Shown: positions 9,242 to 18,292, counted from the stretch's first letter. The stretch: 64,000 nucleotides of DNA from Peptococcaceae bacterium BRH_c8a (GCA_000961575.1 LADP01000020.1:26455-90454), one strand, 5' to 3'. Numbers and translations: made by a program. The notes: generated by a model not told the origin, from the sequence alone.

Positions 9242-11154
9242 TCGGTAAGTTCCACCCATTCTGCCATCTGGCTTTCCAGCTCATCTTGTAATTCTGCCAG
9301 TTGTTTGTTTTTATCCCGGTAAGTTTCGTGATTTTCATAAACCTCGGGAAGATAAAGTTCCTTCTCCAGCAAGGCGATCTTTTTTTCCGCCTGTTCAATA
9401 AGGTTTTCCAGTTCATCCATTCGTCGCTGCTTCCGGCGCTCGTCCCGTTGTATTTCCTTACGTTGCAGGAATTCGAGCTTGCCGGCGGCCATCGGAGTGT
9501 CTTCCCGGGTGCTGTAATTTTGTTTTTCATATTCTTCTCCGGCCGCTTTTCTAGCTAGGTAGTAATCAAAATCACCCTGGAATTCCTTTACCCCGCCCTC
9601 GGTAAGTTCAATGATCCGGGTGGCCATCTTATTGATAAAATAGCGGTCATGGGATACAAAAAGCAGAGTACCAGTGTAATCCAAAAGCGCGTCTTCCAGT
9701 GCCTCCCGCCCCGGTATATCCAGGTGACTGGTAGGCTCGTCCAGCAGCAGAAAATTACCCCGACTGCATAACAGCTTGGCCAGGGCCAACCTGGATTTTT
9801 CACCGCCGCTAAGATCCCCGACCTTTTTTTCCACCTCCGGGCCGCTGAACAGGAACCGGCCTAACAGGGTTCGCACCACCCTCTCCTCAAGGTGTGGAAA
9901 GTCATCCCATAGTTCCTGCAGCACGTTCTTCACCGGGGAAAGGTTCCTTTGTTCCTGGTCGTAATACTGAATTTTAACATGGTGACCTACTTTTGTTTTG
10001 CCGGCTAGAGCAGGCTGTAGCCCGGCAATGTTTTTTAACATGGTGGTTTTACCCGTGCCGTTAGGGCCCAGCAGGGCTACCCGTTCGCCCCTTTGGATGT
10101 TGAAATTTATATCCCTAGCCAGCACATGACCCCGGTACCCTATATCCAAATCCTTTACCACTAGTACCTCACTACCGCTTGCCCGGCTGACATCCAGCGT
10201 CATAGCCATTTTTTTATCTTCTCCGGCCGGTTTTTCCAGAGGTTTTATTTTTTCTAGCGCTTTTTGCCTGCTTTTAGCCCGGTTTGTAGTTGAAGCCCGG
10301 GCAATATTGCGCTGCACAAAGTCCTGCATCCTGGTTATCTCTTCCTGCTGGCGGTAGTAGCGGGCGGCCTGGCGCTCCATTTCCTCTGCTTTCGTGACCA
10401 GGTAACGGGAATAATTTCCCGCATACCGGTTTAGCTGCGTGTTCTCCAATTCGTAAATCACCTCGGCCAGCGCGTCCAGAAAAAACCTGTCATGAGAAAC
10501 AGCCAAAATGGCACCGGGGTAAGACTGTAAATATTTTTCCAGCCAGCCTAGCGTTTCCATGTCCAGGTAATTGGTAGGCTCATCCAGGATAAGCAAATCA
10601 GGTTTGGCTAATAGCAGTTTAGCCAAGGCCAAGCGAGTTTTTTCACCGCCGCTGAGCCTGTCTACCGGTGCGTTATAGTACTGACTTGTAAATTTTAAGC
10701 CATGCAGTACGCTGCGGGTTACCGCTTCGTACTCGTATCCGCCTCCGCGGCTGAAATTTTCCCGCAATCGGATGTATTCTTCCTGTATTTTATCCAGCCG
10801 ATCCGGGACTGAGGATATCTCCGGGCGTCCCATTTCGGCTTCCAAAAAACGCAGATTTTGTTCGGTCTTACGCAAATGGTCAAAAACGGAGAGCATCTCT
10901 TCCATTACAACCCGCCCGGATTCAAGACCTCCACCCTGGGCCAGGTAACCAATAGTCGTTGTTTTGGGCTGGGTTACATCTCCGCTGTCGGGCTGTATCT
11001 GCCCGGTGATAATTTTTAGCAGCGTGGATTTGCCAGCCCCGTTACGCCCTACCAGGCCCACCCGTTCCCCTTGCTTTACAGCCAGGGTGGCATCTGCAAG
11101 TATTTGCACCCCGCCAAATGATTTATTAATGTGCGCGGCCTGTAGTACAATCAC
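9238..11154 (-). CDS. ABC-F family ATPase
   Basis: 638 residues with two ABC cassettes and no membrane domain. Walker A motifs are GRNGAGKST and GPNGTGKTT. Signature motifs are LSGGEKTRLALAKLLLAKP and LSGGEKSRLALAKLLCS, each followed by a LLILDEPTNYLD / LLLDEPTSHLD Walker B. The interdomain linker (about 230-310) is basic and helical like the P-site tRNA interaction motif, and the C-terminus (about 560-638) is a charged coiled coil. ABC-F proteins bind the ribosomal E site and relieve stalls or give antibiotic resistance. The start is GTG at 11154, with GGGGAGAG upstream. It converges with the HAD gene. Confidence 0.9.
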   Translation of the reverse strand: MIVLQAAHINKSFGGVQILADATLAVKQGERVGLVGRNGAGKSTLLKIITGQIQPDSGDVTQPKTTTIGYLAQGGGLESGRVVMEEMLSVFDHLRKTEQNLRFLEAEMGRPEISSVPDRLDKIQEEYIRLRENFSRGGGYEYEAVTRSVLHGLKFTSQYYNAPVDRLSGGEKTRLALAKLLLAKPDLLILDEPTNYLDMETLGWLEKYLQSYPGAILAVSHDRFFLDALAEVIYELENTQLNRYAGNYSRYLVTKAEEMERQAARYYRQQEEITRMQDFVQRNIARASTTNRAKSRQKALEKIKPLEKPAGEDKKMAMTLDVSRASGSEVLVVKDLDIGYRGHVLARDINFNIQRGERVALLGPNGTGKTTMLKNIAGLQPALAGKTKVGHHVKIQYYDQEQRNLSPVKNVLQELWDDFPHLEERVVRTLLGRFLFSGPEVEKKVGDLSGGEKSRLALAKLLCSRGNFLLLDEPTSHLDIPGREALEDALLDYTGTLLFVSHDRYFINKMATRIIELTEGGVKEFQGDFDYYLARKAAGEEYEKQNYSTREDTPMAAGKLEFLQRKEIQRDERRKQRRMDELENLIEQAEKKIALLEKELYLPEVYENHETYRDKNKQLAELQDELESQMAEWVELTD

Positions 11155-11345
11155 GATTTAATCACTCTCCCCAAAACTCAGTTTAACTTATTTATCCGGG
11201 GGTAACAAGGTACGTCCATGTTCTTTGATCATCAAAAGTGATGCATTGTTAATTTATTGTTAAAATGCATGCAAAACAGTTAAACACAGGTAAGGAAGCT
11301 GTTAAAATCTATTTGGGATTTTAATAACCTTCGGGAGGACAAAGT

Positions 11346-13079
11346 ATGCCTTTCTCGGTTCAAGAAGTATTGTTTTATGCTCTGGGTGGGCTGGGAATTT
11401 TTCTTTTTGGCATTAAATATATGTCAGAGGGATTACAAACGGTGGCCGGCACACGCATGCGCCAGTTTTTGGAGAAGGGAACCAAAACACCAATGCGCGG
11501 CGTAATTACCGGCGCCCTGGTAACCGCCCTAATACAAAGCAGCAGCGGTACCACGGTGTTGACGGTGGGCCTAGTCAACGCCGGGCTGTTGAGCTTGCGC
11601 CAGGCCATCGGAGTTATTATGGGAGCCAACATTGGCACCACCATGACGGCTTACCTAATTGGATTTAAGCTCGAACATTATTCGCTGCCCATCATTGCCG
11701 TCGGGGTGATTATGCTTTTCTTTATCAAGAATAAAAAAGTTGCCAATGTGGGCCAGGTTATTTTTGGTTTCGGGATGCTTTTTTATGGCATGAGTATTAT
11801 GGGTGAGGGTTTGAAGCCCCTTAAAGACTGGGATTTATTTCTTAACCTGATGCTGGAAGTGCAGCATAACCCGCTTATTGGCGTATTAATAGGTACCGTG
11901 TTTACATTTGTTGTCCAGAGCAGCAGCGCCACCATTGGTGTGCTGCAGGGCCTGGCCGAACAGGGTGCGGTTACTTACCAGCAGGCAGTGCCTATATTAT
12001 TTGGGGATAACATCGGTACCACCATCACCGCGCTACTGGCCTCTATTGGTACCACTGTAGCGGCCCGGCGGGCGGCCCTTACGCACACTCTTTTCAACCT
12101 GAGCGGTACAGTCATATTTTTACCGCTTTTCCTCCTGGGCATATTCCCCGAGGTAATCCGTTTATCAACTGATTATGTATTTGTCCTGCTGCCGGGTTCT
12201 GAAGGAACTTGGGATTCACTAAATATCCGGATGCAGATTGCGCAGACCCATGGCATGTTCAACATTACCAATACCTTAATTCAGCTTCCTTTTGTTGGTT
12301 CCCTAGCTTGGGCCGTAACCAAGCTGGTACCGGGGCCGGATGCCTTGTTTAGTATGGAACCCCGCTTCCTGGAACCGCGCCTGTTGACCAACCCGGCTGT
12401 GGCCCTGGGCCAGGCCACCAGAGAAGTGATGCGCCTGGGCCGGCATGCCAGACAATTCTTTAACCAATCAGTGGACTTTTTCTTTAATCCCCGGAGCAAG
12501 GAGCTAAACCCCATGTATTTAGAACAGAAAGAGGAGTTAATTAACCGGCTGGACGCCGATATCACCGACTATTTAGTCAAACTATCCGGTGAAAATAAAC
12601 TAAACACCGACCAGTCCAATTACACTACCACGCTGTTACAGGCGGTAAGTGACCTGGAGCGAATTGGCGACCATGCCGACAACATAGTGGAATTAACTGT
12701 TTACGGCGTCGAGCATCGCATTAACTTTTCCGATGAAGCCCGGGCCAGTGTCCGTTCTATGGCCGATTTAACCGGAGAAACCCTGGAAATGGCCCTTAAA
12801 GCTCTGGAAACAGGAGATAGCAGCCTGGCCCGGCAGGTTATTAAGAACGAGGTAATCATAGATAACCTGGAGAAAGAGTTCCGTGAGGGTCATATAATGC
12901 GTCTTAACGAAGGTATCTGTACAGGCGCCGAGGGTTCAATATTTCTTGATATGCTTAGCAATATGGAACGGGTTGGTGACCACGCAGTAAACATTGCCGA
13001 ATATGTACTGGGTGAAATGGGAGCTGTGGAACGCCAAAAAGTAAAAGTGGCCAGCAAACTGATTGCCAATGAAGAATAA
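11346..13079 (+). CDS. Na/Pi cotransporter with C-terminal PhoU-like domain
   Basis: 577 residues. The N-terminal half (about 1-320) is membranous with the two inverted QSSS repeats typical of the family: ALIQSSSGTTVLTVG and VVQSSSATIGVLQG. The C-terminal part (about 350-570) is a PhoU-like helical bundle containing two ERIGDHADN / ERVGDHAVN motifs. It should take up phosphate with Na+, the PhoU part giving regulation. The start follows GGGAGGACAAAGT. Monocistronic. A shorter paralogue without PhoU lies at 46263-47189. Confidence 0.92.
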   Translation: MPFSVQEVLFYALGGLGIFLFGIKYMSEGLQTVAGTRMRQFLEKGTKTPMRGVITGALVTALIQSSSGTTVLTVGLVNAGLLSLRQAIGVIMGANIGTTMTAYLIGFKLEHYSLPIIAVGVIMLFFIKNKKVANVGQVIFGFGMLFYGMSIMGEGLKPLKDWDLFLNLMLEVQHNPLIGVLIGTVFTFVVQSSSATIGVLQGLAEQGAVTYQQAVPILFGDNIGTTITALLASIGTTVAARRAALTHTLFNLSGTVIFLPLFLLGIFPEVIRLSTDYVFVLLPGSEGTWDSLNIRMQIAQTHGMFNITNTLIQLPFVGSLAWAVTKLVPGPDALFSMEPRFLEPRLLTNPAVALGQATREVMRLGRHARQFFNQSVDFFFNPRSKELNPMYLEQKEELINRLDADITDYLVKLSGENKLNTDQSNYTTTLLQAVSDLERIGDHADNIVELTVYGVEHRINFSDEARASVRSMADLTGETLEMALKALETGDSSLARQVIKNEVIIDNLEKEFREGHIMRLNEGICTGAEGSIFLDMLSNMERVGDHAVNIAEYVLGEMGAVERQKVKVASKLIANEE

Positions 13080-13622
13080 CCAATTGGCATGAAATTCATA
13101 CCGCCATGGTTGCAGGAAATAGTAAAGGTTTTGTCGTATTAAAATATATAACTTTATAACATCAACAAGGACCGGCCAACAACTACGTGAAATGGAACTT
13201 TGGCCGGGAAGGGCCGACGCCGGCGCATCAAGCGCCCATGGCGCCGATCTGCCCCCGAAAAGGGAGGTGATGGGCCAGTTATTTAATGTGGAACTTTAAA
13301 AGCCAGGTGAAGTTAACACTGCACGTTGAATAACCCGGTCCGGTTCCATTGAATTGAAAGCGCAAATGAAAGTGCAAGCGCAAAGTATGGTTGTTATATG
13401 TAGTTGTTAGCCCGTTGGAACAGGGATGAGGAACTGGTTTCTCTAATTGATTATTTAATTAAAAGGTTTTAATGCATGAACATGTTGCGCTCTTTTAGTC
13501 TGGATGATAATATAGTGCATGTGAGGATAGCTTTTTGCCCTAAAAAAAATATATAAAATTATAAAGTGGTTTTTAGGGGAAAATGAAAAATTGTTTTGTC
13601 AAATATTTCGGAGGTGAAATTA
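13080..13622 (+). other. long untranslated region before dsrC
   Basis: About 540 bases without a credible reading frame. A GC-rich segment at about 13199-13280 can fold (GGCCGGGAAGGGCC, then GCCGGCGC/GCGCC elements and CCCCCGAAAAGGGAGG). A second part (13315-13440) is rich in repeated GCGCAA/GTGCAA words. I could not match it to a known riboswitch. An AT-rich stretch just before the gene probably holds the promoter. It is likely a structured leader or small RNA, but this is inference. Confidence 0.4.
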
Positions 13623-13940
13623 ATGGCTTTTATGGAATTTGGCGGTAAACAGGTCGAACTTGATGAAGACGGTTTTATTGTTAATCCTGAGGAATGGAAC
13701 GACGATGTAGCTTTATACTTTGCTGAGTCTGAAGGGATTAAGGAACTTACTGAGGATCACTGGAAAGTAATCCGCTATCTGCGTGACTATTACAAGCAGT
13801 TCCAAGTTGCCCCGATGGTTCGGAAAATGTGCAAACAAACTGGTTACAGTCTGAAGCAGATTTATGAATTGTTCCCGTCTGGCCCGGCCAAGGGCGCATG
13901 CAAACTGGCAGGTCTGCCTAAGCCCACCGGTTGTGTATAG
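13623..13940 (+). CDS. dsrC: DsrC/TusE family sulfur-carrier protein (dissimilatory sulfite reductase gamma)
   Basis: 105 residues starting MAFMEFGGKQVELDEDG. DsrC is the small protein whose C-terminal arm carries the sulfite-derived sulfur from DsrAB as a trisulfide. Both redox cysteines are present in the C-terminal arm CKLAGLPKPTGCV, spaced by ten residues with the last Cys penultimate, which marks true DsrC rather than TusE. The ATG at 13623 is preceded by GGAGGTGAAATTA; a longer in-frame extension lacks a ribosome binding site. It has its own terminator and no dsrAB beside it, as is common for this gene. Confidence 0.95.
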   Translation: MAFMEFGGKQVELDEDGFIVNPEEWNDDVALYFAESEGIKELTEDHWKVIRYLRDYYKQFQVAPMVRKMCKQTGYSLKQIYELFPSGPAKGACKLAGLPKPTGCV

Positions 13941-13969
13941 TCTGAAACCGAATTAACTTTTACAAACCA

Positions 13970-13997
13970 ATCCCACCGACAAGGTGGGATTTTTTTG
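13970..13997 (+). terminator. Rho-independent terminator of dsrC
   Basis: Stem ATCCCACC/GGTGGGAT with a GACAA loop followed by seven T. Makes dsrC a single-gene transcript. Confidence 0.9.
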
Positions 13998-14017
13998 TTC
14001 ATTAGTTCAAATTAATA

Positions 14018-14047
14018 TTGACAACCGGCATTGCTAAGGCTTAAAAT
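14018..14047 (+). promoter_or_regulatory. sigma-A type promoter for the FmdB-like/NifX-like gene pair
   Basis: TTGACA (14018-14023) and TAAAAT (14042-14047) separated by 18 bases, about 50 bases before the FmdB-like start and just after the dsrC terminator. Confidence 0.6.
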
Positions 14048-14095
14048 GAAAAAAATGAACCAATGTCCATAATAGAGGTAAAGGGAGGGGCTGCA

Positions 14096-14371
14096 ATGCC
14101 GATTTATGAATTTAAGTGCCGGGATTGCGGAACAATAACCGAAAACCTAGTTTTTACAATTAAAGAGAGAGATTTATGTACATGCCGGAATTGCGGAGGT
14201 AACAGTACCGAAAGAATAATGTCCCGACCGGCGATACTCGGGCGCGGCGCCGGGGGGGAGACAGTCGGTTCCAATACAAATACAGGCTATGGATACGGCA
14301 ACGGGAGCGATGCTGGTACGGTTAATTGGCCCGAAAACGATGATTATATAAAACTCAAGGGACAGCAGTAA
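14096..14371 (+). CDS. FmdB-type zinc-ribbon protein
   Basis: 91 residues starting MPIYEFKCRDCGTI, the family signature. Two CxxC pairs (CRDCG and CRNCGG) should bind one zinc. The tail (about 50-91) is glycine/asparagine-rich and probably disordered. Proteins of this type are small putative regulators of unproven role. The start ATG follows GGGAGGGGCTGCA; the longer frame from 14063 has no ribosome binding site. It probably forms an operon with the NifX-like gene 38 bases downstream. Confidence 0.85.
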   Translation: MPIYEFKCRDCGTITENLVFTIKERDLCTCRNCGGNSTERIMSRPAILGRGAGGETVGSNTNTGYGYGNGSDAGTVNWPENDDYIKLKGQQ

Positions 14372-14409
14372 TATTTCTTTAACATAATTTTAAATGGAGG
14401 GAACTAGCA

Positions 14410-14781
14410 GTGAAACTAGCAATGCCTTTTGAACAGGGAAGAATAAATCAGCATTTTGGAAGAAGCAGGGAGTTTGTCGTTGTTGATGTAGAAGATGGCG
14501 TGATTAAGGATCAAAAAATCGTATCGGCCGACCAATTACAGCACAACCATGAAGGTTTGGCCGGGTTAATGCGGTCTGAGAATGTGAATGTGGTTATAAC
14601 CGGCGGAATAGGGGCCAAGGCTTTAATTGCCCTTGAAGAAAGCGGATTAAAGGTAATTAGCGGTGCTAGCGGAAGTATAGAGGAAGTGGTGGCTTCCTTC
14701 GTAAGAGGCGAATTGGACACAACGAAAGCTGCCTGTTGCAATCACCACGGCGAACATGGCCACGGTTGTCATCATAGCTAG
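14410..14781 (+). CDS. NifX/NifB-C-like dinitrogenase cofactor-type protein
   Basis: 123 residues. The first 105 match the small dinitrogenase iron-molybdenum cofactor biosynthesis fold (MKLAMPFEQGRINQHFGRSREFVVVD). The C-terminal 20 residues are a metal-binding-looking tail rich in His and Cys (AACCNHHGEHGHGCHHS). The start is GTG at 14410 behind GGAGGGAACTAGCA. Stand-alone members of this family are common in anaerobes without nitrogenase and are thought to hold Fe-S or metal cofactors. Its role here, next to the FmdB-like gene and dsrC, is unknown. Confidence 0.83.
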   Translation: MKLAMPFEQGRINQHFGRSREFVVVDVEDGVIKDQKIVSADQLQHNHEGLAGLMRSENVNVVITGGIGAKALIALEESGLKVISGASGSIEEVVASFVRGELDTTKAACCNHHGEHGHGCHHS

Positions 14782-14790
14782 CCCGGCAAT

Positions 14791-15024
14791 TTAAATACCG
14801 TAACCGGTCAGTATGCCGACCAGGGTTAAAATTAAACCGCTCCCGGTGCCAAGCAACAATTTTCTTAACCGGTTATCCCATTGATGAGGAAGAAAACCCG
14901 GCCATTTACCACTACCGGCAATGTGTAATGTCAACAGCAGCACGCAGGCTGAAACTACGCATAAACCGGTTAAGATAAATAAAAAACTTAATACAATCAA
15001 AATAATCACCCCGTAAAACATCAT
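14791..15024 (-). CDS. small membrane protein, 77 aa
   Basis: Two hydrophobic segments (about 4-33 and 56-76) joined by a short basic loop (HQWDNRLRKLL). An acceptable ribosome binding site (GGAGTAAGTGCTAT) precedes two adjacent ATG codons. It converges with the NifX-like gene, 9 bases apart. No family recognised. Confidence 0.6.
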   Translation of the reverse strand: MMFYGVIILIVLSFLFILTGLCVVSACVLLLTLHIAGSGKWPGFLPHQWDNRLRKLLLGTGSGLILTLVGILTGYGI

Positions 15025-15080
15025 ATAGCACTTACTCCTAATTCGGCAAGGATTCTTATTTCGGTGTGGTTAACCTTTGT

Positions 15081-15116
15081 ACCCCGCAAGACGTTTATGT
15101 CCGGGGTGTTTTTTTG
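15081..15116 (+). terminator. terminator-like hairpin upstream of the cysteine-cluster gene
   Basis: Stem ACCCCG/CGGGGT with an inner GAC/GTC pairing, followed by GTTTTTTT. It lies on the + strand between the minus-strand membrane protein and the next + gene, so it ends read-through from upstream or serves as a leader attenuator. Confidence 0.6.
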
Positions 15117-15226
15117 TCCTGTTTTGGAATTAATAAAGGAATAATAAAAGGTATAATTAGATTTAATGTATAATGTATAAAGCTGTACTTCAATACATTG
15201 CATCGGACATGGAAGGAGTTGTTTTC

Positions 15227-15967
15227 ATGCTACCTCTGAACAAATTGCACCAGGCTATCAGTCAGGCCGGGGAAGAAGGGCTGTTCGATAAATTACAGGC
15301 GGTGTACGATCAGGTTCCGGAAACTGAATGTGACAAATGCGCCACTTGCTGCACAGTGCCTCAACCTGCGTATGTAGTAGAATTTTTAAATATGTTTCGT
15401 TATGTCAACAACCGCATGCCTGAAGCCTGGCCGGATTTAATTGCCAACGCGGTGCGCTACTATTTTTTAGAGCTGGTTGATGTCAACCAGCGCTGCCCGT
15501 TTCTCGGTTCAGATAACGACTGCCGGGTCTACGAAGTGCGTCCTTTCACCTGCCGTTTATACGGTCTGCTGGGCAACAGTGTTAACAATGCAGAGATGCT
15601 CGGCAACATGCAAAAACTGGCTGATAAGTACAGGCAGGAACACGGCATTGAGCTTCCCGAGGATATCGTTAAATTTGAACTGCCCCGGTGCGACAAGGTA
15701 CGGGTTGTAAATCAAAAAGGTAAAAAACCGCAGGACTTAGTGCAGTTACTTGCTGCCGATATTGGACAATTGGAGACCTTTTTTGTGCCGCCAACGGTTG
15801 TGGACAGTCAGTACACTTTCGTTCCTTATGTAAACCACCTAGTCATGAGCGTGGTCAGCGAAGGTGCCAGATACCGGCGTCCCCGGGTGATGAAAGATTT
15901 TTTGGAAACTGGGCGTAGTGAATTACTGGAAGGTTATGTTGAAAAATTTAAAAACATAACATTTTAA
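15227..15967 (+). CDS. YkgJ-family cysteine-cluster (zinc/iron-chelating) protein
   Basis: 246 residues starting MLPLNKLHQAISQAG, chosen because GGAAGGAGTTGTTTTC precedes this ATG; the open frame begins 18 codons earlier. The Cys cluster CDKCATCCTVP is followed by CPFLGSDNDCRVYEVRPFTCRLYG, matching the CxxCxxCC plus later Cys pattern of the YkgJ family, thought to bind Zn or an Fe-S cluster. Biochemical function unknown. It precedes sat by 570 bases and is not obviously in its operon. Confidence 0.82.
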   Translation: MLPLNKLHQAISQAGEEGLFDKLQAVYDQVPETECDKCATCCTVPQPAYVVEFLNMFRYVNNRMPEAWPDLIANAVRYYFLELVDVNQRCPFLGSDNDCRVYEVRPFTCRLYGLLGNSVNNAEMLGNMQKLADKYRQEHGIELPEDIVKFELPRCDKVRVVNQKGKKPQDLVQLLAADIGQLETFFVPPTVVDSQYTFVPYVNHLVMSVVSEGARYRRPRVMKDFLETGRSELLEGYVEKFKNITF

Positions 15968-16053
15968 AGTGGTTTTAAATTATTTTGCAGGATATAGCAT
16001 GTTTATGGGGCAAATGTAGAAATACAGATAGGTATTGTCATGGTTAATAATGC

Positions 16054-16082
16054 TTGTCAATGGCTGATAAACATGCTATATT
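16054..16082 (+). promoter_or_regulatory. candidate sat promoter
   Basis: TTGTCA (16054-16059), 17 bases, TATATT (16077-16082). This would give a sat leader of about 450 bases. The 573-base gap from 15968 to 16539 holds no credible gene. Besides this promoter it contains a Rex-like palindrome (16152-16169) and a REP-like repeat (16423-16455). A promoter nearer to sat cannot be excluded. Confidence 0.45.
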
Positions 16083-16151
16083 TTATAGTGTAACCATGAA
16101 TGTAAGGGTTTGGTAGATATTTCTTTTTATTGTGATTAATTAATGCATCTT

Positions 16152-16169
16152 ATGTGCATATATTCACAA
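16152..16169. promoter_or_regulatory. Rex-like operator upstream of sat
   Basis: ATGTGCATATATTCACAA matches 12 of the 14 fixed positions of TTGTGAANNNNTTCACAA, a Rex (NADH/NAD+ sensor) site form. It lies about 70 bases downstream of the candidate promoter, where a repressor could block elongation. Rex control of sat is known in Desulfovibrio; here it is inference from one site. FNR/CRP-type proteins bind similar palindromes. Confidence 0.4.
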
Positions 16170-16422
16170 AAGAACATGTTGTGACCTTCTTAAAAAAATA
16201 ACTAACTAAAAGAAGGACTTTACCCTACTTGTGTCAAATGAGTTTAAATGCATTTTTAATAGTAGGGCGCAATAATCCAGTCTTATTATAAGTGTACTGT
16301 GTTTCAGATTTTATCGCATTGGCGACATATTAATGTCTTTTGTATGACATTGCCGTAGTTGTTTGATAATAGAAAGATGGATTATGACTTGCTTTGAAAA
16401 GGGACAAGGGATTCACCAGAAA

Positions 16423-16455
16423 GGGGACACACACCAGAGAATTTAGAATGTCCCC
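16423..16455. repeat. REP-like GGGGAC...GTCCCC element
   Basis: GGGGAC (16423) and GTCCCC (16450) enclose a short AT-rich core. The word GGGGACACAC recurs at 24510 with the same GAATGTCCCC end, and a related element lies at 41834-41885. Confidence 0.5.
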
Positions 16456-16539
16456 ACCAGTGGAGATTGGGTTTTCATTGGGAACTTTAGTTCCCTAGTT
16501 GCAAAATTAAAATAAAAGTAGTAGGAGGGAAAATTATCT

Positions 16540-17778
16540 ATGGCGTTACCCAAACCGCATGGTCCTGAAGGAAAACTGAAGCCACTGCTGTTGTACGGCG
16601 AGGCGAGGGAAGCTGAAATCAAGCGGGCCCAAGAAATGCCCAAAGTGTACATGAGTTCCAGGGAAACATCTGACGTTTTAATGCTCGGCATTGGTGCATT
16701 CACTCCCCTGGATGGTTTCATGAAGAAAGACGATTATACCGGTTGTGTATTTGACCTTAAATTGGCTGACGGCACTATGTGGCCCATGCCGGTTACCCTT
16801 TCCATCACCGGAGCAGAGAAAGACGCTATTGGCCTGAATGTTGGCTCTGAAGTAGCCCTAATTGACAAGGCTTCCGGTGAGCTCTATGCCACCATGAAAG
16901 TGGAAGACATCTACACCTACGACAAAGAAGCCGAGTGCAAGGAAGTATTCACAACTCTGGATGCCGAAGGACACCCCGGTGTCGCCAGCGTTATGAGTCA
17001 GGGCGAGTACAATGTCGGTGGATCGATTAAGGTTCTCAACGAAGGCGTATACCCGCAGAAGTATCCAAAACACTACCTCTATCCGGAAGAAGCACGCAAG
17101 CTGTTTGAATCCAAAGGCTGGTCCAATGTTGTAGCTTTCCAGACCAGAAACCCCATGCACCGCTCGCACGAGTATCTGTGCAAGTTCGCCATGGAAAGCG
17201 GACTGGTGGACGGTTGCTTTATCCACGCCATCGTGGGTGCGTTAAAGCCTGGTGACATTCCGGGTGAAGTTCGCACTAAGTGCTATGAAGTGTTGGTGGA
17301 AAAATATTTCCCGCAGGAGTTCATTGCCCTGGGCGTATATCCCATGGAAATGCGTTACGGCGGCCCTCGCGAAGCTCTGCTGCACGCCGTATTCCGTCAA
17401 AACTGGGGTTGCAAGTACCTTATCGTTGGTCGCGACCATGCCGGCGTAGGCGACTACTATGGTCCTTTCGATGCCCAAACCATCTTCAAAAAGCTTTGGC
17501 CGGGCGCCCTTGAACTGGAGCCCATGAATATTGCCTGGACCTTCTTCTGCTACAAGTGCCAGAGTATGGCCAGTCAGCGCACCTGCCCCCACGGCCCGGA
17601 AGATCGCTGTGTGGTCAGCGGCACCAAGTTCCGCCGCATGATGCAAGATGGCGAAGAGATTCCCATCGAGTTTGGTCGTCCCGAAGTGATGGAAATTCTC
17701 CGTGAGTATTATCAGACTGCGGAAAAGGTTGAAATCAAGAAGGGTGCCTACGAAGATATGCCGGGAGCAAAGAAATAG
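16540..17778 (+). CDS. sat: sulfate adenylyltransferase (ATP sulfurylase)
   Basis: 412 residues, the size of homo-oligomeric bacterial and archaeal dissimilatory ATP sulfurylases. It activates sulfate with ATP to APS and pyrophosphate, the first step of sulfate respiration. Active-site motifs are present: FQTRNPMHRSHE (QxRN and HxxH region, about residues 200-212) and VGRDHAGVGDYYG (about 303-315). A C-terminal zinc-type site is suggested by CYKCQSMASQRTCPHG. The start ATG follows AGTAGGAGGGAAAATTATCT. A strong hairpin follows, so sat is probably transcribed separately from aprBA. Confidence 0.97.
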   Translation: MALPKPHGPEGKLKPLLLYGEAREAEIKRAQEMPKVYMSSRETSDVLMLGIGAFTPLDGFMKKDDYTGCVFDLKLADGTMWPMPVTLSITGAEKDAIGLNVGSEVALIDKASGELYATMKVEDIYTYDKEAECKEVFTTLDAEGHPGVASVMSQGEYNVGGSIKVLNEGVYPQKYPKHYLYPEEARKLFESKGWSNVVAFQTRNPMHRSHEYLCKFAMESGLVDGCFIHAIVGALKPGDIPGEVRTKCYEVLVEKYFPQEFIALGVYPMEMRYGGPREALLHAVFRQNWGCKYLIVGRDHAGVGDYYGPFDAQTIFKKLWPGALELEPMNIAWTFFCYKCQSMASQRTCPHGPEDRCVVSGTKFRRMMQDGEEIPIEFGRPEVMEILREYYQTAEKVEIKKGAYEDMPGAKK

Positions 17779-17790
17779 TCATTGGTTAAT

Positions 17791-17822
17791 TTGCCCGTCT
17801 CGGGCTTTCCCGGGACGGGCAA
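17791..17822 (+). terminator. strong hairpin after sat
   Basis: A 14-bp stem with one G-U pair (TTGCCCGTCTCGGG / CCCGGGACGGGCAA). The following sequence is A-rich rather than T-rich on the + strand, so it may terminate weakly or protect the sat mRNA 3' end. Confidence 0.6.
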
Positions 17823-18292
17823 TAAACAAAAAAAAATTATCTGCGATAAAAGAAGGAGCCGCGTGTTCCGGCGTCGAAAATAAACACATATAAGCTTAAC
17901 TTCTTTTTAGTATAACTTTAACTTTTCCTTAATCAAAGGGGCCGTTTGGTAAAGAGATAATTATCACAAGTGCGGGCCGGTGGTAACGGTGTTTATTGCC
18001 CTCACCAACGTGTCCGGTTGAGTGCTCCAAACGGTTCTGGGTTCAGTACCTACTGACGATCTTCACAGTTATTGGGGGAGGTGGTTAAAGGGAGCCGCAA
18101 GGTGTAATTATGTTACACCGGGTGCGAACAAACACTTAACGTTGAGGTATTTTGAGAGAGAGAAAGGGTTATAGTTTCTGTAATTGCTTTTGACTCCTCA
18201 TATGCCGAGGTACCGGTCAGTTAATTAATTGCTATACCGGTGCCGTGGTAGAAACCTTGTTTATTAAAAATTGGTAACAGGAGGTTGAATTA
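17823..18292 (+). other. long leader region of aprBA
   Basis: 470 bases without a gene. CCGTTTGG (17942-17949) can pair with CCAAACGG (18027-18034), enclosing an 80-base GC-rich domain. Further down, GGTGTAA/TTACACC (about 18101-18119) forms a perfect 7-bp hairpin. This suggests a structured 5' leader. I could not match it to a known riboswitch class. Confidence 0.4.

Noticed and set aside
14410..14781. Nitrogenase cluster
   Set aside because: Only a stand-alone NifX-like protein is present; no nifHDK or nifB radical SAM gene nearby.
17942..18120. Known riboswitch (SAM, Moco, ydaO or GEMM) before aprB
   Set aside because: Pairing potential is visible, but none of the conserved cores of these classes is present.
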